Source of the DNA: an uncultured Pelagibacteraceae bacterium
GTDB taxonomy: Bacteria > Pseudomonadota > Alphaproteobacteria > Pelagibacterales > Pelagibacteraceae
Length of the DNA stretch: 64,000 nt
Reading direction: 5' to 3'
Assembly (NCBI GenBank): GCA_902618485.1
Contig: CACNAR010000006.1
Coordinates: forward strand, 22,903 to 86,902
Below, piece by piece: positions 8,112-15,865 of this stretch (position 1 is its first letter; each line of letters starts with the position of its first letter). The notes below the pieces were generated by a model. It was given only the letters and a program-made list of their open reading frames with translations. It did not search any database and had not been told where the DNA came from. A program made the position numbers and the translations under genes.

Positions 8112-8726
8112 ATGGCAGACGAACCAGGTAAACTAGATATATCAGATGAAATGATTGCCGAAAGGCGAGGTGGTTCGGGAAAAATGCCTGATGATATGCC
8201 ATTATGGATGGCAAAAGCTATAACAGGAATTGATAAATTTAGTAAGTGGATAGGCAATATTGTTTGTTGGATATTAATGCCACTAATTTTTGCAATGACT
8301 TATGAAGTTCTTGCAAGAAAGTTATTTTTAGCACCAACTATTTGGGCTTATGATATAAGCCGATTTTTATATGGAGCACTTTTTATGTTGGGTGCTGGTT
8401 ATGCTCTTTCTAGAGGAGTTCATATAAGAGCAGATTTTTTGTACAGAAATTTTAAAACTAAAAACCAAGGTCTGATAGATTTTTGGTTATATCTATTATT
8501 TTATTTTCCAGGCCTAATTGTTTTTCTATATATGACCGTTGGGTTTGTTGGAGAGTCAATTCAAAGAGGAGAAAGAGGTATGGATACCACATGGATGCCT
8601 TACATGTGGCCTATTAAAACATGTTTGCTAATTGGTATAATATTTTTACTAATTCAAGGCGTTTCAGAGTTACTCAAAAGTTATTGGGCAGCTAAAAAAG
8701 GTGAGTGGCCTGGAGAAACTAAATGA
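8112..8726 (+). CDS. TRAP transporter small membrane subunit, DctQ-like
   Basis: The 204-residue protein has a hydrophilic N-terminal tail of about 45 residues and then four predicted membrane helices. The segment YEVLARKLFLAPTIWAYDISRFLYGALFMLGAGYAL (quoted in parts: YEVLARK, TIWAYDISRF, GAGYAL) is typical of DctQ proteins, with the later RADFLYRNF and MPYMWPIKTCLLIG. DctQ is the four-helix partner of the DctM channel and helps form the complex that receives ligand from DctP. The stop overlaps the dctM start in ATGA, so the two are translationally coupled. The longer N-terminal tail resembles the large-DctQ type associated with TakP-like systems, which is a weak inference. Confidence 0.88.
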   Translation: MADEPGKLDISDEMIAERRGGSGKMPDDMPLWMAKAITGIDKFSKWIGNIVCWILMPLIFAMTYEVLARKLFLAPTIWAYDISRFLYGALFMLGAGYALSRGVHIRADFLYRNFKTKNQGLIDFWLYLLFYFPGLIVFLYMTVGFVGESIQRGERGMDTTWMPYMWPIKTCLLIGIIFLLIQGVSELLKSYWAAKKGEWPGETK

Positions 8727-10057
8727 TTGCAGAGTTTATAGATCCAGCAATCTTAGGTTTTATTCTTGTTGGAGTAATGCTATTTGCAATATTTGTTGGT
8801 TTCCCAATTTCATTTACACTAATTTTTTTAGGCTTTGTTTTTGGTTATTTAGGATTTGGAAAATTAGTTTTTTATTTAATGACACTCCAATTCTCTATGG
8901 TCATGACTGAACAAACACTCGCCGCTGTCCCACTCTTTGTTTTTATGGGAATTATGATGGAACAAGCTGGATTAATGGAAAGATTATTTTCAGCATTCCA
9001 GATGATGTTAGCAAAAGTTAAGGGGTCTTTATATTATGCAGTTTTATTTGTTTCTGTAATTTTTGCAGCTGCAACAGGGATTGTGGGAGCATCCGTGACC
9101 ATTCTAGGAATTATGGCTGCAAAATCAATGAATAGATCCGGTTACGATGTGAGACTTGCGGCTGGGACTATTACTGCTGGAGGGACATTGGGAATATTAA
9201 TTCCACCAAGTATCATGTTAGTTGTTATGGGGCCAATAATGGAAATTCCAGTAATAGATTTATTCGCTGCTGCAATTCTACCTGGAATTCTTCTTGCAAG
9301 TTTATACGCAGGTTACACAACAATCAGATGTATGATAAATCCTAAATTAGGACCAGTCATACCTGATGACATGAGAGCTGCGAGTATGAAAGAAGTTTGG
9401 ATTGAATTTTTTTTAGGGCTAGTGCCACCAGCAGCTTTGGTATTTGCAGCATTAGGAAGTATTTTATTTGGTTTTGCCACTCCAACTGAAGCTGCAGGAT
9501 GTGGGGCTATGGGAGCTTTACTTCTTTCATTAGCTTATAAAAAATTGACTCTTCCAAAATTACAAGAAGCATTAGTCAAAACATTAGAGATAACTGCATT
9601 GATTATGGTTTTAGTTGCAGCTTCAAATTTTTTTGGCGCTGTTTTTGCAAGATTAGGAACACCGACTTTATTGACAGAGTTTTTATTAGGTCTTGAAATG
9701 AATAAGTATCTTATTTTAGCGATGGTTATGGTAATGATTTTTTTATTAGGATGGCCTTTAGAATGGGTACCTATAGTAATGATTATTGTTCCAATTATTT
9801 TACCATTGATTGAAGCATTAGGATTTAATTTAACTTGGTTTGCAATACTAGTAGCTGTGAATTTACAAACCGCCTGGTTATCACCACCTGTTGCGCTTTC
9901 AGCTTATTTTTTAAAAGGTGTTGTACCTGAGTGGGATTTGAAAGATATTTATTATGGTATGATGCAGTTTATGGTGCTGCAAGTATTTGGTTTAATTTTA
10001 ATTATTATATTTCCTAAAATTGCATTATGGTTACCAACTCTCTTATATGGACAGTAG
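8723..10057 (+). CDS. TRAP transporter large permease subunit, DctM-like
   Basis: The 444-residue protein is strongly hydrophobic throughout, with about 12 membrane segments, and matches the usual DctM length. The motifs TAAATGIVGASVTILGIMA-like (at about residues 114-132), GTLGILIPPSIMLVVMG and FATPTEAAGCGAMGALLL are characteristic of DctM/SiaM proteins and include the residues around the sodium- and substrate-binding sites of the elevator domain. It catalyses sodium-driven import of the ligand handed over by the binding protein. The start overlaps the dctQ stop by 4 bases (ATGA). A 25-base gap leads to an NCS1-type permease, so the operon probably continues downstream. Confidence 0.92.
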   Translation: MIAEFIDPAILGFILVGVMLFAIFVGFPISFTLIFLGFVFGYLGFGKLVFYLMTLQFSMVMTEQTLAAVPLFVFMGIMMEQAGLMERLFSAFQMMLAKVKGSLYYAVLFVSVIFAAATGIVGASVTILGIMAAKSMNRSGYDVRLAAGTITAGGTLGILIPPSIMLVVMGPIMEIPVIDLFAAAILPGILLASLYAGYTTIRCMINPKLGPVIPDDMRAASMKEVWIEFFLGLVPPAALVFAALGSILFGFATPTEAAGCGAMGALLLSLAYKKLTLPKLQEALVKTLEITALIMVLVAASNFFGAVFARLGTPTLLTEFLLGLEMNKYLILAMVMVMIFLLGWPLEWVPIVMIIVPIILPLIEALGFNLTWFAILVAVNLQTAWLSPPVALSAYFLKGVVPEWDLKDIYYGMMQFMVLQVFGLILIIIFPKIALWLPTLLYGQ

Positions 10058-10082
10058 ATTGTTAAAGTTCTATATTGACTGA

Positions 10083-11540
10083 GTGAATCAGCAAAAATCA
10101 AATAAAACACTAGTTAATTGGGATTTAGTAACAGTAAATCCAAGCAATAAAAATTGGAACTGGAAAGATTTATTTTGTTTTTGGGGAGTTGGCATTCAAA
10201 GCGTAATTGGATTTTCTTTGATCGCATCTCTCTATGTCGTATATGATTTAAATACTTTTGTAGTATTGTTTGGAACAGTTTTTGCCTCTTTATTGGTTTA
10301 TTTTTTTTCAAATTTAATTGGTAAGCCATCTCAAAAATTTGGATTACCATTTGTAGTTTTATTGAGATCCTCAATGGGAGTAAGAGGAGCACAGTATATC
10401 GGATTTTTAAGAAGTATAGTTGGTATATTTATGTTTGGAATTCAAACATATTTTTTATCAAAAGCATTGGGATATTTATTAAGAATTTTAATTTTTTCTA
10501 TTGATAAAACTCTTTTACAACAAGAGATTTTTCTTATTTTTTTTATTGGATTAAACATCATAGATTGGATTTCAATTTTAGTCTCTATGGCATTGCAAGT
10601 TATTTTATTTAGTATCGGAATGAACTATAACAAAAAAATTATTAATTTTTCTGCAATCGTTGTCTATTCCGGGATGGCGTTATTCTTTTTTATAGTTTTA
10701 TTAAGTGATGTTAAATTTACAGTTAATGCATTTCTAGGTGCTTTAAGTTTTGAAAATTTTGCAGATAAAAATAATATTATACCTTTGATAACTGTATCAG
10801 GAACACTTTTTGCTTATTTTTCGATTGTTATTTTAAGTTTTGGTGACTTTTCAAGGTACATTGAAAATGAAAACCAACTTAAAAAAGGGAATTTAACTTT
10901 AATATTGAATTTGATAATTTTTTCTTTTTTTGCACTTTTTATTGTTATAGGTGCGGATGCTTTTTTAAAACAGAGTCCTGAAAATATTGAAAAAATACTT
11001 ACAAATCCTACGGACATAATTGGTAAGCTGAACAATTTATTACTAACTAATTTAGTTTTGATTTTTATAATTATTGCGTCAGCTTCTACAAATTTAATTG
11101 CTAACTTTATTCCTTCTCAATATTCACTTATTAATTTATTTCCCAAATCATTATCATTTAAGAGCTCAGGGTTAGTGATAGGTTCAATCGGACTTCTAAT
11201 AGGAGTTTTTTGGCTTACTGTTTTAAGTCAAATAGGAATTTTATCAATAATAGATACAATCGGAGCTTTTTTTGGACCAATTTTTGGAATTATGATTTCT
11301 GATTATTATCTGATTAGAAAGGGTAATTTAATTAATAAAGATATTTATTCTTTAGAAAAAAATGGGTCGTATTATTTTTCAGGTGGTTGGCATATAAGAG
11401 GCACATATTCTTTATTCTTGGGATTTATTTTCTCAGCCTCAACAATTTGGAACCCTAATTTAATGTTTTTACAATCTTATGCATGGATTATTGGTGCATT
11501 AATTTCCTCTATAACTTATTATTTTTTGGCAAAAAAATAA
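10083..11540 (+). CDS. NCS1 family permease (nucleobase/cation symporter-1)
   Basis: The 485-residue membrane protein has about 12 hydrophobic segments and NCS1 features: NWNWKDLFCFWGVG at the start of helix 1, GLPFVVLLRSSMGVRGAQ in helix 3 with the preceding loop, and a DYYLIRKG motif near the C terminus, typical of the cytosine/uracil/allantoin/hydantoin permease family. It probably imports a small nitrogenous heterocycle or a related compound with Na+ or H+. The start is GTG, preceded by a 25-base gap after dctM; an SDR begins 4 bases after its stop. The pairing with a TRAP system suggests that both bring related substrates to the same oxidative route, which is inference. Confidence 0.85.
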   Translation: MNQQKSNKTLVNWDLVTVNPSNKNWNWKDLFCFWGVGIQSVIGFSLIASLYVVYDLNTFVVLFGTVFASLLVYFFSNLIGKPSQKFGLPFVVLLRSSMGVRGAQYIGFLRSIVGIFMFGIQTYFLSKALGYLLRILIFSIDKTLLQQEIFLIFFIGLNIIDWISILVSMALQVILFSIGMNYNKKIINFSAIVVYSGMALFFFIVLLSDVKFTVNAFLGALSFENFADKNNIIPLITVSGTLFAYFSIVILSFGDFSRYIENENQLKKGNLTLILNLIIFSFFALFIVIGADAFLKQSPENIEKILTNPTDIIGKLNNLLLTNLVLIFIIIASASTNLIANFIPSQYSLINLFPKSLSFKSSGLVIGSIGLLIGVFWLTVLSQIGILSIIDTIGAFFGPIFGIMISDYYLIRKGNLINKDIYSLEKNGSYYFSGGWHIRGTYSLFLGFIFSASTIWNPNLMFLQSYAWIIGALISSITYYFLAKK

Positions 11541-11544
11541 CTAG

Positions 11545-12297
11545 ATGGACAAGATAACATTTAATTTCAAGAATAGGACTGCAGTTATAACAGGTGGAGC
11601 TCAAGGATTTGGATTTGATATAGCAAAAAGATTTTTGAACTCAGGTGCTAAAGTAATAATTTGGGACAACGATCCAGACACACTTAAAGATTCTGTTAAA
11701 GAACTTAACAATACAAATTTAACCTCAAATGTTGTTGATGTGTCAAAATTTAAAGAAGTTGAAAATTGTACCAATGAAATCATAAAAAAATCCAAGATTG
11801 ACATATTGATCAATAACGCAGGAATAACTGGTCCCACTGCCCCATTATGGGAATATGATCTAGAGAAGTGGAAAAAAGTAGTAGATATTAATTTGATGGG
11901 AACCTTTAATTGTTGCAGAGCAATAGTACCCAATATGATTAAGAATGACTATGGTAGGATAGTTAATGTAGCGTCTGTTGCGGGAAAAGATGGAAATGCA
12001 AATGCAAGTGCATATAGCGCAGGTAAAGCCGGGGCCATTGGACTAACAAAATCTTTAGGCAAAGAGCTTGCTGATAAAAATATAGCAGTAAATGCTGTCA
12101 CTCCTGCAGGGGCTAAAACACGTATTTTAGATCAAATGACCAAGGAACATGTTCAAAAAATGCTTTCAAAGGTCCCTAGAGGTCGATTTCTTGAGGTCGA
12201 AGAGTTTACTTCCTTAGTTTGCTGGCTATCATCAGAGGAAAATACTTTCACCACTGCAGCAGTTTATGACATAAGTGGTGGTCGATCGACTTATTAA
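11545..12297 (+). CDS. Short-chain dehydrogenase/reductase (SDR), FabG-like
   Basis: The 250-residue protein is a classical SDR with TGGAQGFGFDIA (cofactor loop, about residues 16-27), aspartate in IIWDND after strand 2 (suggesting NAD preference), NNAGITGPT, the serine in VNVASVAGKDGN, and YSAGKAG for the catalytic YxxxK. It lies 4 bases after the NCS1 permease and is the last gene of the rightward TRAP operon. A role in oxidising the imported substrate, or a product of the divergent GMC enzyme, is plausible but unproven. The stop overlaps the stop of a microgene on the opposite strand by 3 bases. Confidence 0.87.
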   Translation: MDKITFNFKNRTAVITGGAQGFGFDIAKRFLNSGAKVIIWDNDPDTLKDSVKELNNTNLTSNVVDVSKFKEVENCTNEIIKKSKIDILINNAGITGPTAPLWEYDLEKWKKVVDINLMGTFNCCRAIVPNMIKNDYGRIVNVASVAGKDGNANASAYSAGKAGAIGLTKSLGKELADKNIAVNAVTPAGAKTRILDQMTKEHVQKMLSKVPRGRFLEVEEFTSLVCWLSSEENTFTTAAVYDISGGRSTY

Positions 12298-12431
12298 CTT
12301 TTTGGTCTTTCATCAACTATTTTAGTATTAGTGGTTTTAGCTCGGCTCATTTTGACATCATTTGACATCACTGGTGCAAAAATCATAATTGACCAGTAAA
12401 TTAGTAGTATAAAAATCGAAATTGTCTTCAT
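12294..12431 (-). CDS. Small hydrophobic peptide (45 aa), unknown
   Basis: An ATG-initiated minus-strand frame encodes 45 residues: a hydrophobic N-terminal segment (SIFILLIYWSIMIFAPV) followed by a polar basic tail (KMSRAKTTNTKIVDERPKS). It could be a single-span membrane peptide with a soluble tail. It fills the space between the SDR and the DUF3047 gene, and its stop overlaps the SDR stop. A 10-bp tandem duplication (12351..12370) lies inside it and affects the reading frame of the tail. I do not recognise the family. Support is the start codon, the amino-acid pattern and the convergent packing only. Confidence 0.4.
   Translation of the reverse strand: MKTISIFILLIYWSIMIFAPVMSNDVKMSRAKTTNTKIVDERPKS
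12351..12370. repeat. 10-bp tandem duplication
   Basis: TTTGACATCA occurs twice with no spacer. The unit length is not a multiple of three, so gain or loss of one copy shifts the frame of the microgene that contains it. With a single copy that frame would end early, after about 23 residues. Confidence 0.9.
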
Positions 12432-12520
12432 AATTTATACATATTAGTTAAAGATGATTTTTGAATGTTTAAATTTTGTCAAAATAATGTATTAACAATT
12501 TTTTTTAAAAAAATTTTTAA

Positions 12521-13171
12521 ATGAATATTTTTACTAAAATCTCAATTTTTATTTTTGTAACAATTGGAACCGGATTTGCGAATGAAATTAAGGTTTTCAA
12601 TTTTACTAAAGATGAACTTGCAAATTTAGAGGTTAGAAAGGTCAGAGGGGCTGACAATAAGACAGTTTATACAATTGGATCAAATGAAAATGGAAATTTT
12701 TTAAAAGCTGTAGCTGATAACGCAGCCTCTGGATTGGGCAAAGAGGTCAAAATTGATTTAAACAAAACTCCATTCATAAATATAACTTGGAAAATAGAAA
12801 AAGATCTACCCGGAATAAAAGAAAATACCAAAAAAGGACATGATTTTGCTGCTAGAGTTTTTGCAGTTAAAAAAACTGGTGCAACACCTTTATCTAATAG
12901 GGCTATAAACTATGTTTTTTCAAGCAATAATGAAATTGGCTCTAATTCGCCAAGTCCTTATACTAAAAAATCTATTGATAATGTTTTGGCAAGCACAAAA
13001 AAAAATTTAAACGAATGGGTTACCGTTAAAGCAAATGTAAAGGAAGATTTTAAAAGATTTCACGATCTAGATGTTGATGAATTGGATGGATTAGCGATTA
13101 TGTCTGATACAGATAACTCAAAAATGAAAGCTATAGCTTATTACCAAAATATATATTTCTCTAAAAATTAA
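12521..13171 (+). CDS. DUF3047 family exported protein
   Basis: The 216-residue protein has a Sec signal (NIFTKISIFIFVTIGTGFAN) and matches the DUF3047 pattern: ITWKIEKDLPG, KKGHDFAARVFAV, NYVFSSN, SPYTKKSIDNVLAS, and near the C terminus LAIMSDTDNSKMKAIAYYQNIYF. The DTDN...A.AYY segment is especially typical. The family looks like a beta-sandwich with resemblance to carbohydrate-binding domains, but its function is not known. It probably resides in the periplasm. It is transcribed alone, with microgenes on the other strand on both sides; the 46-residue microgene ends right at its stop codon. Confidence 0.8.
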   Translation: MNIFTKISIFIFVTIGTGFANEIKVFNFTKDELANLEVRKVRGADNKTVYTIGSNENGNFLKAVADNAASGLGKEVKIDLNKTPFINITWKIEKDLPGIKENTKKGHDFAARVFAVKKTGATPLSNRAINYVFSSNNEIGSNSPSPYTKKSIDNVLASTKKNLNEWVTVKANVKEDFKRFHDLDVDELDGLAIMSDTDNSKMKAIAYYQNIYFSKN

Positions 13172-13312
13172 TTATAATTTCAAATATTTTTTCAAAAAAA
13201 TATTGAAAAAAGCTAAAATCACTGCCACTAAAACATCTTCATGAGGACTAGCACCAGGATAACCAAAGTTCCATGCAATAACCAATACTAACCAAATGAC
13301 AAAGATATTCAT
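13172..13312 (-). CDS. Small two-segment membrane peptide (46 aa), unknown
   Basis: A minus-strand ATG frame encodes 46 residues: a hydrophobic stretch FVIWLVLVIAWNFGYPGA, a short acidic turn SPHED, then a second hydrophobic stretch VLVAVILAFFNIFL ending in KKYLKL. Two membrane segments joined by a short loop and a basic tail look like a real small membrane protein. The stop codon abuts the DUF3047 stop, and the start lies 56 bases from the divergent ybgC start. I do not recognise the family. Confidence 0.5.
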   Translation of the reverse strand: MNIFVIWLVLVIAWNFGYPGASPHEDVLVAVILAFFNIFLKKYLKL

Positions 13313-13368
13313 ATTATTTTATAACTTAGATTCTATAAAATTAATTAATTATTTGATATAATTATTTA

Positions 13369-13791
13369 ATGCACGAAAACTTCTTTCATGAATTAAAAGT
13401 ATATTACGAGGACACAGACTCTGGAGGAGTAGTTTATTATGCAAATTATCTAAAATTTTTAGAAAGAGCCAGAACAGAAGCTCTTTTTTCAATTGGATAC
13501 AGCAACAATAAAATTCAACAAGATTTTAATTCTTTGATAATAGTTAAATCATGTAACATCGAATATAAAAAACCTGCTTATTTAGAGGATGAATTGACAA
13601 TAAGATCTTTTGTTAAATCAATCACTAAAACTTCTTTTTTTATGAACCAAATAATTACTAGAAATAATGAAGTGATTGTTGAGGCGCAAATTCATTTAGT
13701 TTTTATTAATAAAGATGGTAAACCAAAAAAAATACCAGAACAAATTTACTCAAAATTTAAACCGTATTTTTGTGATAGCATTAAAAAGTAG
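13369..13791 (+). CDS. ybgC: YbgC/4HBT family acyl-CoA thioesterase
   Basis: The 140-residue protein is a hot-dog-fold thioesterase. The segment YEDTDSGGVVYYANYLKFLE (about residues 13-32) holds the catalytic aspartate and the YANYL helix of the 4HBT/YbgC family, and the length is normal. YbgC hydrolyses acyl-CoAs and is associated with phospholipid metabolism near the inner membrane. In many proteobacteria ybgC heads the tol-pal operon; no tolQRAB gene follows here, so it is either detached from that operon or a YbgC-like paralogue. It converges with the uracil-DNA glycosylase gene, and the two coding regions overlap by 11 bases at their 3-prime ends. Confidence 0.85.
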   Translation: MHENFFHELKVYYEDTDSGGVVYYANYLKFLERARTEALFSIGYSNNKIQQDFNSLIIVKSCNIEYKKPAYLEDELTIRSFVKSITKTSFFMNQIITRNNEVIVEAQIHLVFINKDGKPKKIPEQIYSKFKPYFCDSIKK

Positions 13792-14461
13792 CTAGCTTTT
13801 TTGCTTTTTCGAATAATTTTATCATCATTTTTTCAGAAATTAATTTTGTATTAACATTTCTAGGACTTGGATGATAGCTTGATAAAATTATTAAACCGTT
13901 AGGCAACTTATGTATTTTATTGTGTTTAAAAATGAATTTTTGTTCTATATTAAATTTTTGTTTGTATAATTTCACACTATTATCAAAAGCAACTTTTCCC
14001 AATGTGACTATGACTTTTAAATTCTTTAAAAATAGTATTTCCTTATCAAAAAAATTAGAGCAGTTGGAGATTTCAATGCTTAGTGGCTTATCTTCAGGAG
14101 GTACACACTTAAGAATATTGGTAATATAAGTAGATTTTAGTTTTAAATTATCTTCTAGATTTTTTGATAACGGAGAATTTGAAATTCCTACCTTGTGTAA
14201 ACATTTAAATAAGAAATCTCCTGATTTATCTCCAGTAAATGCTCTGCCAGTTCTAGTACCACCATGAGCAGCAGGCGCTAGTCCGATGATAGCTATTTTA
14301 GAGCTTAAGTCTCCAAATCCAGGTACCGGTTTTCCCCAGTACACTTCATCTCTATTTTGTTTTCTTTTTATTGAGCTTACTTTGCGTATAAACTTAACTA
14401 ATCTTGGACACTTTTTACAATTAACTATTGTTTTATTTAAATCGTTTAATCTAATATCCAT
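13781..14461 (-). CDS. Uracil-DNA glycosylase, family 5 (UdgB)
   Basis: The 226-residue protein fits family-5 uracil-DNA glycosylases (UDGb). The N terminus has CKKCPRL (C15 and C18), and two further cysteines occur in the middle (KCVPPEDKP and SNCSNF), matching the four cysteines of the iron-sulfur cluster. The substrate-binding motif is GLAPAAHGGTRTGRAFTGD, which has the alanine and histidine pattern of family 5 in place of the family-4 GEAPG motif. HPSPRN near the C terminus is the second active-site motif. It removes uracil and other deaminated bases from DNA. The start lies only 2 bases from the divergent phosphatase start. Confidence 0.88.
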   Translation of the reverse strand: MDIRLNDLNKTIVNCKKCPRLVKFIRKVSSIKRKQNRDEVYWGKPVPGFGDLSSKIAIIGLAPAAHGGTRTGRAFTGDKSGDFLFKCLHKVGISNSPLSKNLEDNLKLKSTYITNILKCVPPEDKPLSIEISNCSNFFDKEILFLKNLKVIVTLGKVAFDNSVKLYKQKFNIEQKFIFKHNKIHKLPNGLIILSSYHPSPRNVNTKLISEKMMIKLFEKAKKLATF

Positions 14462-14463
14462 AA

Positions 14464-15027
14464 ATGAAATTTTTTAACCTCTTAATAATAATATTTATAT
14501 CTTTAACATCATCTATTAAAGCAGATTTAAATGAAAATTTAATAAATCAATTAGAGGAGGGTGGAAAATTAATATTTATAAGACATGCATATGCTCCTGG
14601 AAGCGGAGATCCAAATAATTTCAATTTAAACGATTGTTCGACACAAAGAAATCTCAGTGAGGAAGGAAAAAAACAAGCTAAATCTATTGGTAAATTTTTT
14701 ATTAAAAATGAAATTGAAATTGATAAAGTTTTATCAAGTGAATGGTGTAGATGTAAAGAAACAGCAAAAATTGCCTTTAAAGATTATACAACAAAGAGTT
14801 TTTTAAATTCATTTTATAGCTCTAAATTTGCAAAAAATAAGGATAAACAGGTTAAAGCATTGAAAGAATATATTAAAAATTACAAAAATAATAATAATGA
14901 GAATTTAGTTTTAGTTACTCATTACGTTTTAATATCGGAAATTTTAAACTATGGATCATCATCGGGTGAAATAGTTGTATCTGATAAAAATTTTAATATT
15001 ATAGATACTCAAGAAATACCTTATTAA
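14464..15027 (+). CDS. Exported histidine phosphatase family protein (SixA-like)
   Basis: The 187-residue protein has an N-terminal Sec signal (FNLLIIIFISLTSSIKA) and then LIFIRHAYAPGSGDP, the RHA variant of the catalytic RHG motif, followed by CSTQRNLSEEGKKQAKSIG. The second half has VLSSEWCRCKETA and LVLVTHYVLISEIL, giving the second conserved arginine/histidine set of the branch-1 histidine phosphatases. It resembles SixA-like or phosphoglycerate-mutase-like proteins but is predicted to be periplasmic, which argues against a role in phosphorelay dephosphorylation. The substrate is unknown. The start is 2 bases from the divergent UDG start, and a 41-residue basic peptide follows after 3 bases. 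Confidence 0.83.
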   Translation: MKFFNLLIIIFISLTSSIKADLNENLINQLEEGGKLIFIRHAYAPGSGDPNNFNLNDCSTQRNLSEEGKKQAKSIGKFFIKNEIEIDKVLSSEWCRCKETAKIAFKDYTTKSFLNSFYSSKFAKNKDKQVKALKEYIKNYKNNNNENLVLVTHYVLISEILNYGSSSGEIVVSDKNFNIIDTQEIPY

Positions 15028-15030
15028 ATT

Positions 15031-15156
15031 ATGTCATCAAAAAAAGCAATGAAACAAGCACAAAAACAGGCCTATGCTAGACACAGAAGCAACATAACAA
15101 ACAGTAGGTTTGGATTAAGAAAGAAAAATTTTACTAAAAAAAATAAAAAAAACTAA
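15031..15156 (+). CDS. Highly basic 41-aa protein, unknown
   Basis: An ATG frame 3 bases after the phosphatase stop encodes 41 residues with no hydrophobic segment: MSSKKAMKQAQKQAYARHRS followed by NITNSRFGLRKKNF and a lysine/asparagine tail. About 16 of 41 residues are lysine, arginine or histidine and none is acidic, so it probably binds nucleic acid or the ribosome, or lies against an acidic surface. The spacing argues for co-translation with the phosphatase gene. The last bases overlap the stop of the gene on the other strand (both stops lie within CTAA). I do not recognise the family. Confidence 0.5.
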   Translation: MSSKKAMKQAQKQAYARHRSNITNSRFGLRKKNFTKKNKKN

Positions 15157-15575
15157 CTTTCTTTCTCAAATTTTTCTATTTTTTTACATGTTGATATTTT
15201 TGAAAGGCCTTCTTCATCGTTAAGGACCGTTCTCATAAAAATTTCTTTTTTATCTTTTTCAAATAAAATTTGGGTATAAAATTGTGGATATCCATGCTTG
15301 TGAGTTAAAATTTTTCCATTCTCTTCGTAGATATTTTGGATATAAGAATTAGATTTTTTTACACTTAAATCCGTTAATCTGTATTTTTGGAATGTTTTTT
15401 CTTTATAAACATAATTTCTAGTCATTATTAGGTTATTTAAATTAAGAATATATTCATTTTTTAGAAACTCGTCTTGTTTATCATCGCACTTACTCATGAC
15501 AATAATTTCTGATTTTAAAATGTTAATTGGCAAAATTACTAAAAAGAAGATAATAAAAGTCTTAATTATTTTCAT
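15153..15575 (-). CDS. Exported protein of unknown function (140 aa)
   Basis: The 140-residue product starts with a Sec signal (MKIIKTFIIFFLVILPINIL, cleavage near KSE). The mature part is polar and carries two cysteines, one near its start (SKCDDK) and one near its end (STCKKIEKF), which could form a disulfide. The spacing of aromatic and hydrophobic residues (YILNLNNLIM, IYEENGKILTHKHGYPQFY, ILFEKDKKEIFM) suggests a small beta-sheet protein. I do not recognise the family. It probably forms a two-gene unit with the overlapping upstream membrane microgene 15562..15735. Confidence 0.65.
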   Translation of the reverse strand: MKIIKTFIIFFLVILPINILKSEIIVMSKCDDKQDEFLKNEYILNLNNLIMTRNYVYKEKTFQKYRLTDLSVKKSNSYIQNIYEENGKILTHKHGYPQFYTQILFEKDKKEIFMRTVLNDEEGLSKISTCKKIEKFEKES

Positions 15576-15735
15576 TTTTTTCAGCGAAAAATAAACCTAT
15601 TAGTGCTAAAGCCGTCCATCCTAAACCGAGAAGACCTTTAGGAACACTTGTTTCTGCACTCCAAATTCCTAGAACTAATGCTCCAAAAACTAAACCCAAA
15701 ATATATATAATTAAAACTATTGATGTTTTGCTCAT
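15562..15735 (-). CDS. Small two-helix membrane protein (57 aa), unknown
   Basis: An ATG frame on the minus strand encodes 57 residues: a first membrane segment (IVLIIYILGLVFGALVLGIW), a short loop SAETSVPKG, a second segment (LLGLGWTALALIGLFF) and a polar tail AEKNENN. This is a convincing small membrane protein. Its stop lies 14 bases inside the next gene on the same strand (15153..15575), so the two are probably translationally coupled. No known family is recognised. Confidence 0.6.
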   Translation of the reverse strand: MSKTSIVLIIYILGLVFGALVLGIWSAETSVPKGLLGLGWTALALIGLFFAEKNENN

Positions 15736-15823
15736 TTTTTTAAGTTTTTTTTTAAAAAAATACCATTTTCATTTTTATATGTATAGGTATCTTTCAAAAT
15801 TTTATATTTCATAATAATTGTCG

Positions 15824-15852
15824 TTGGACAAATAGATTCAATAATATATAAA
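15824..15852 (+). promoter_or_regulatory. Probable sigma-70 promoter of tRNA-Leu and tig
   Basis: A TTGGAC -35 element and a TATAAA -10 element are separated by 17 bases, with the -10 ending 13 bases before the tRNA-Leu 5-prime end. This is the best promoter match for the tRNA-tig-clpP unit. Confidence 0.65.
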
Positions 15853-15865
15853 ACCTTGAAATTGT

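Noticed and set aside
8701..8910. 69-codon plus-strand frame overlapping dctM
   Set aside because: It is an alternative frame of dctM, which continues with clear DctM motifs and an ATGA overlap with dctQ.
10114..10392. 92-codon minus-strand frame in the NCS1 permease gene
   Set aside because: It is antisense to a recognisable permease with no motif of its own.
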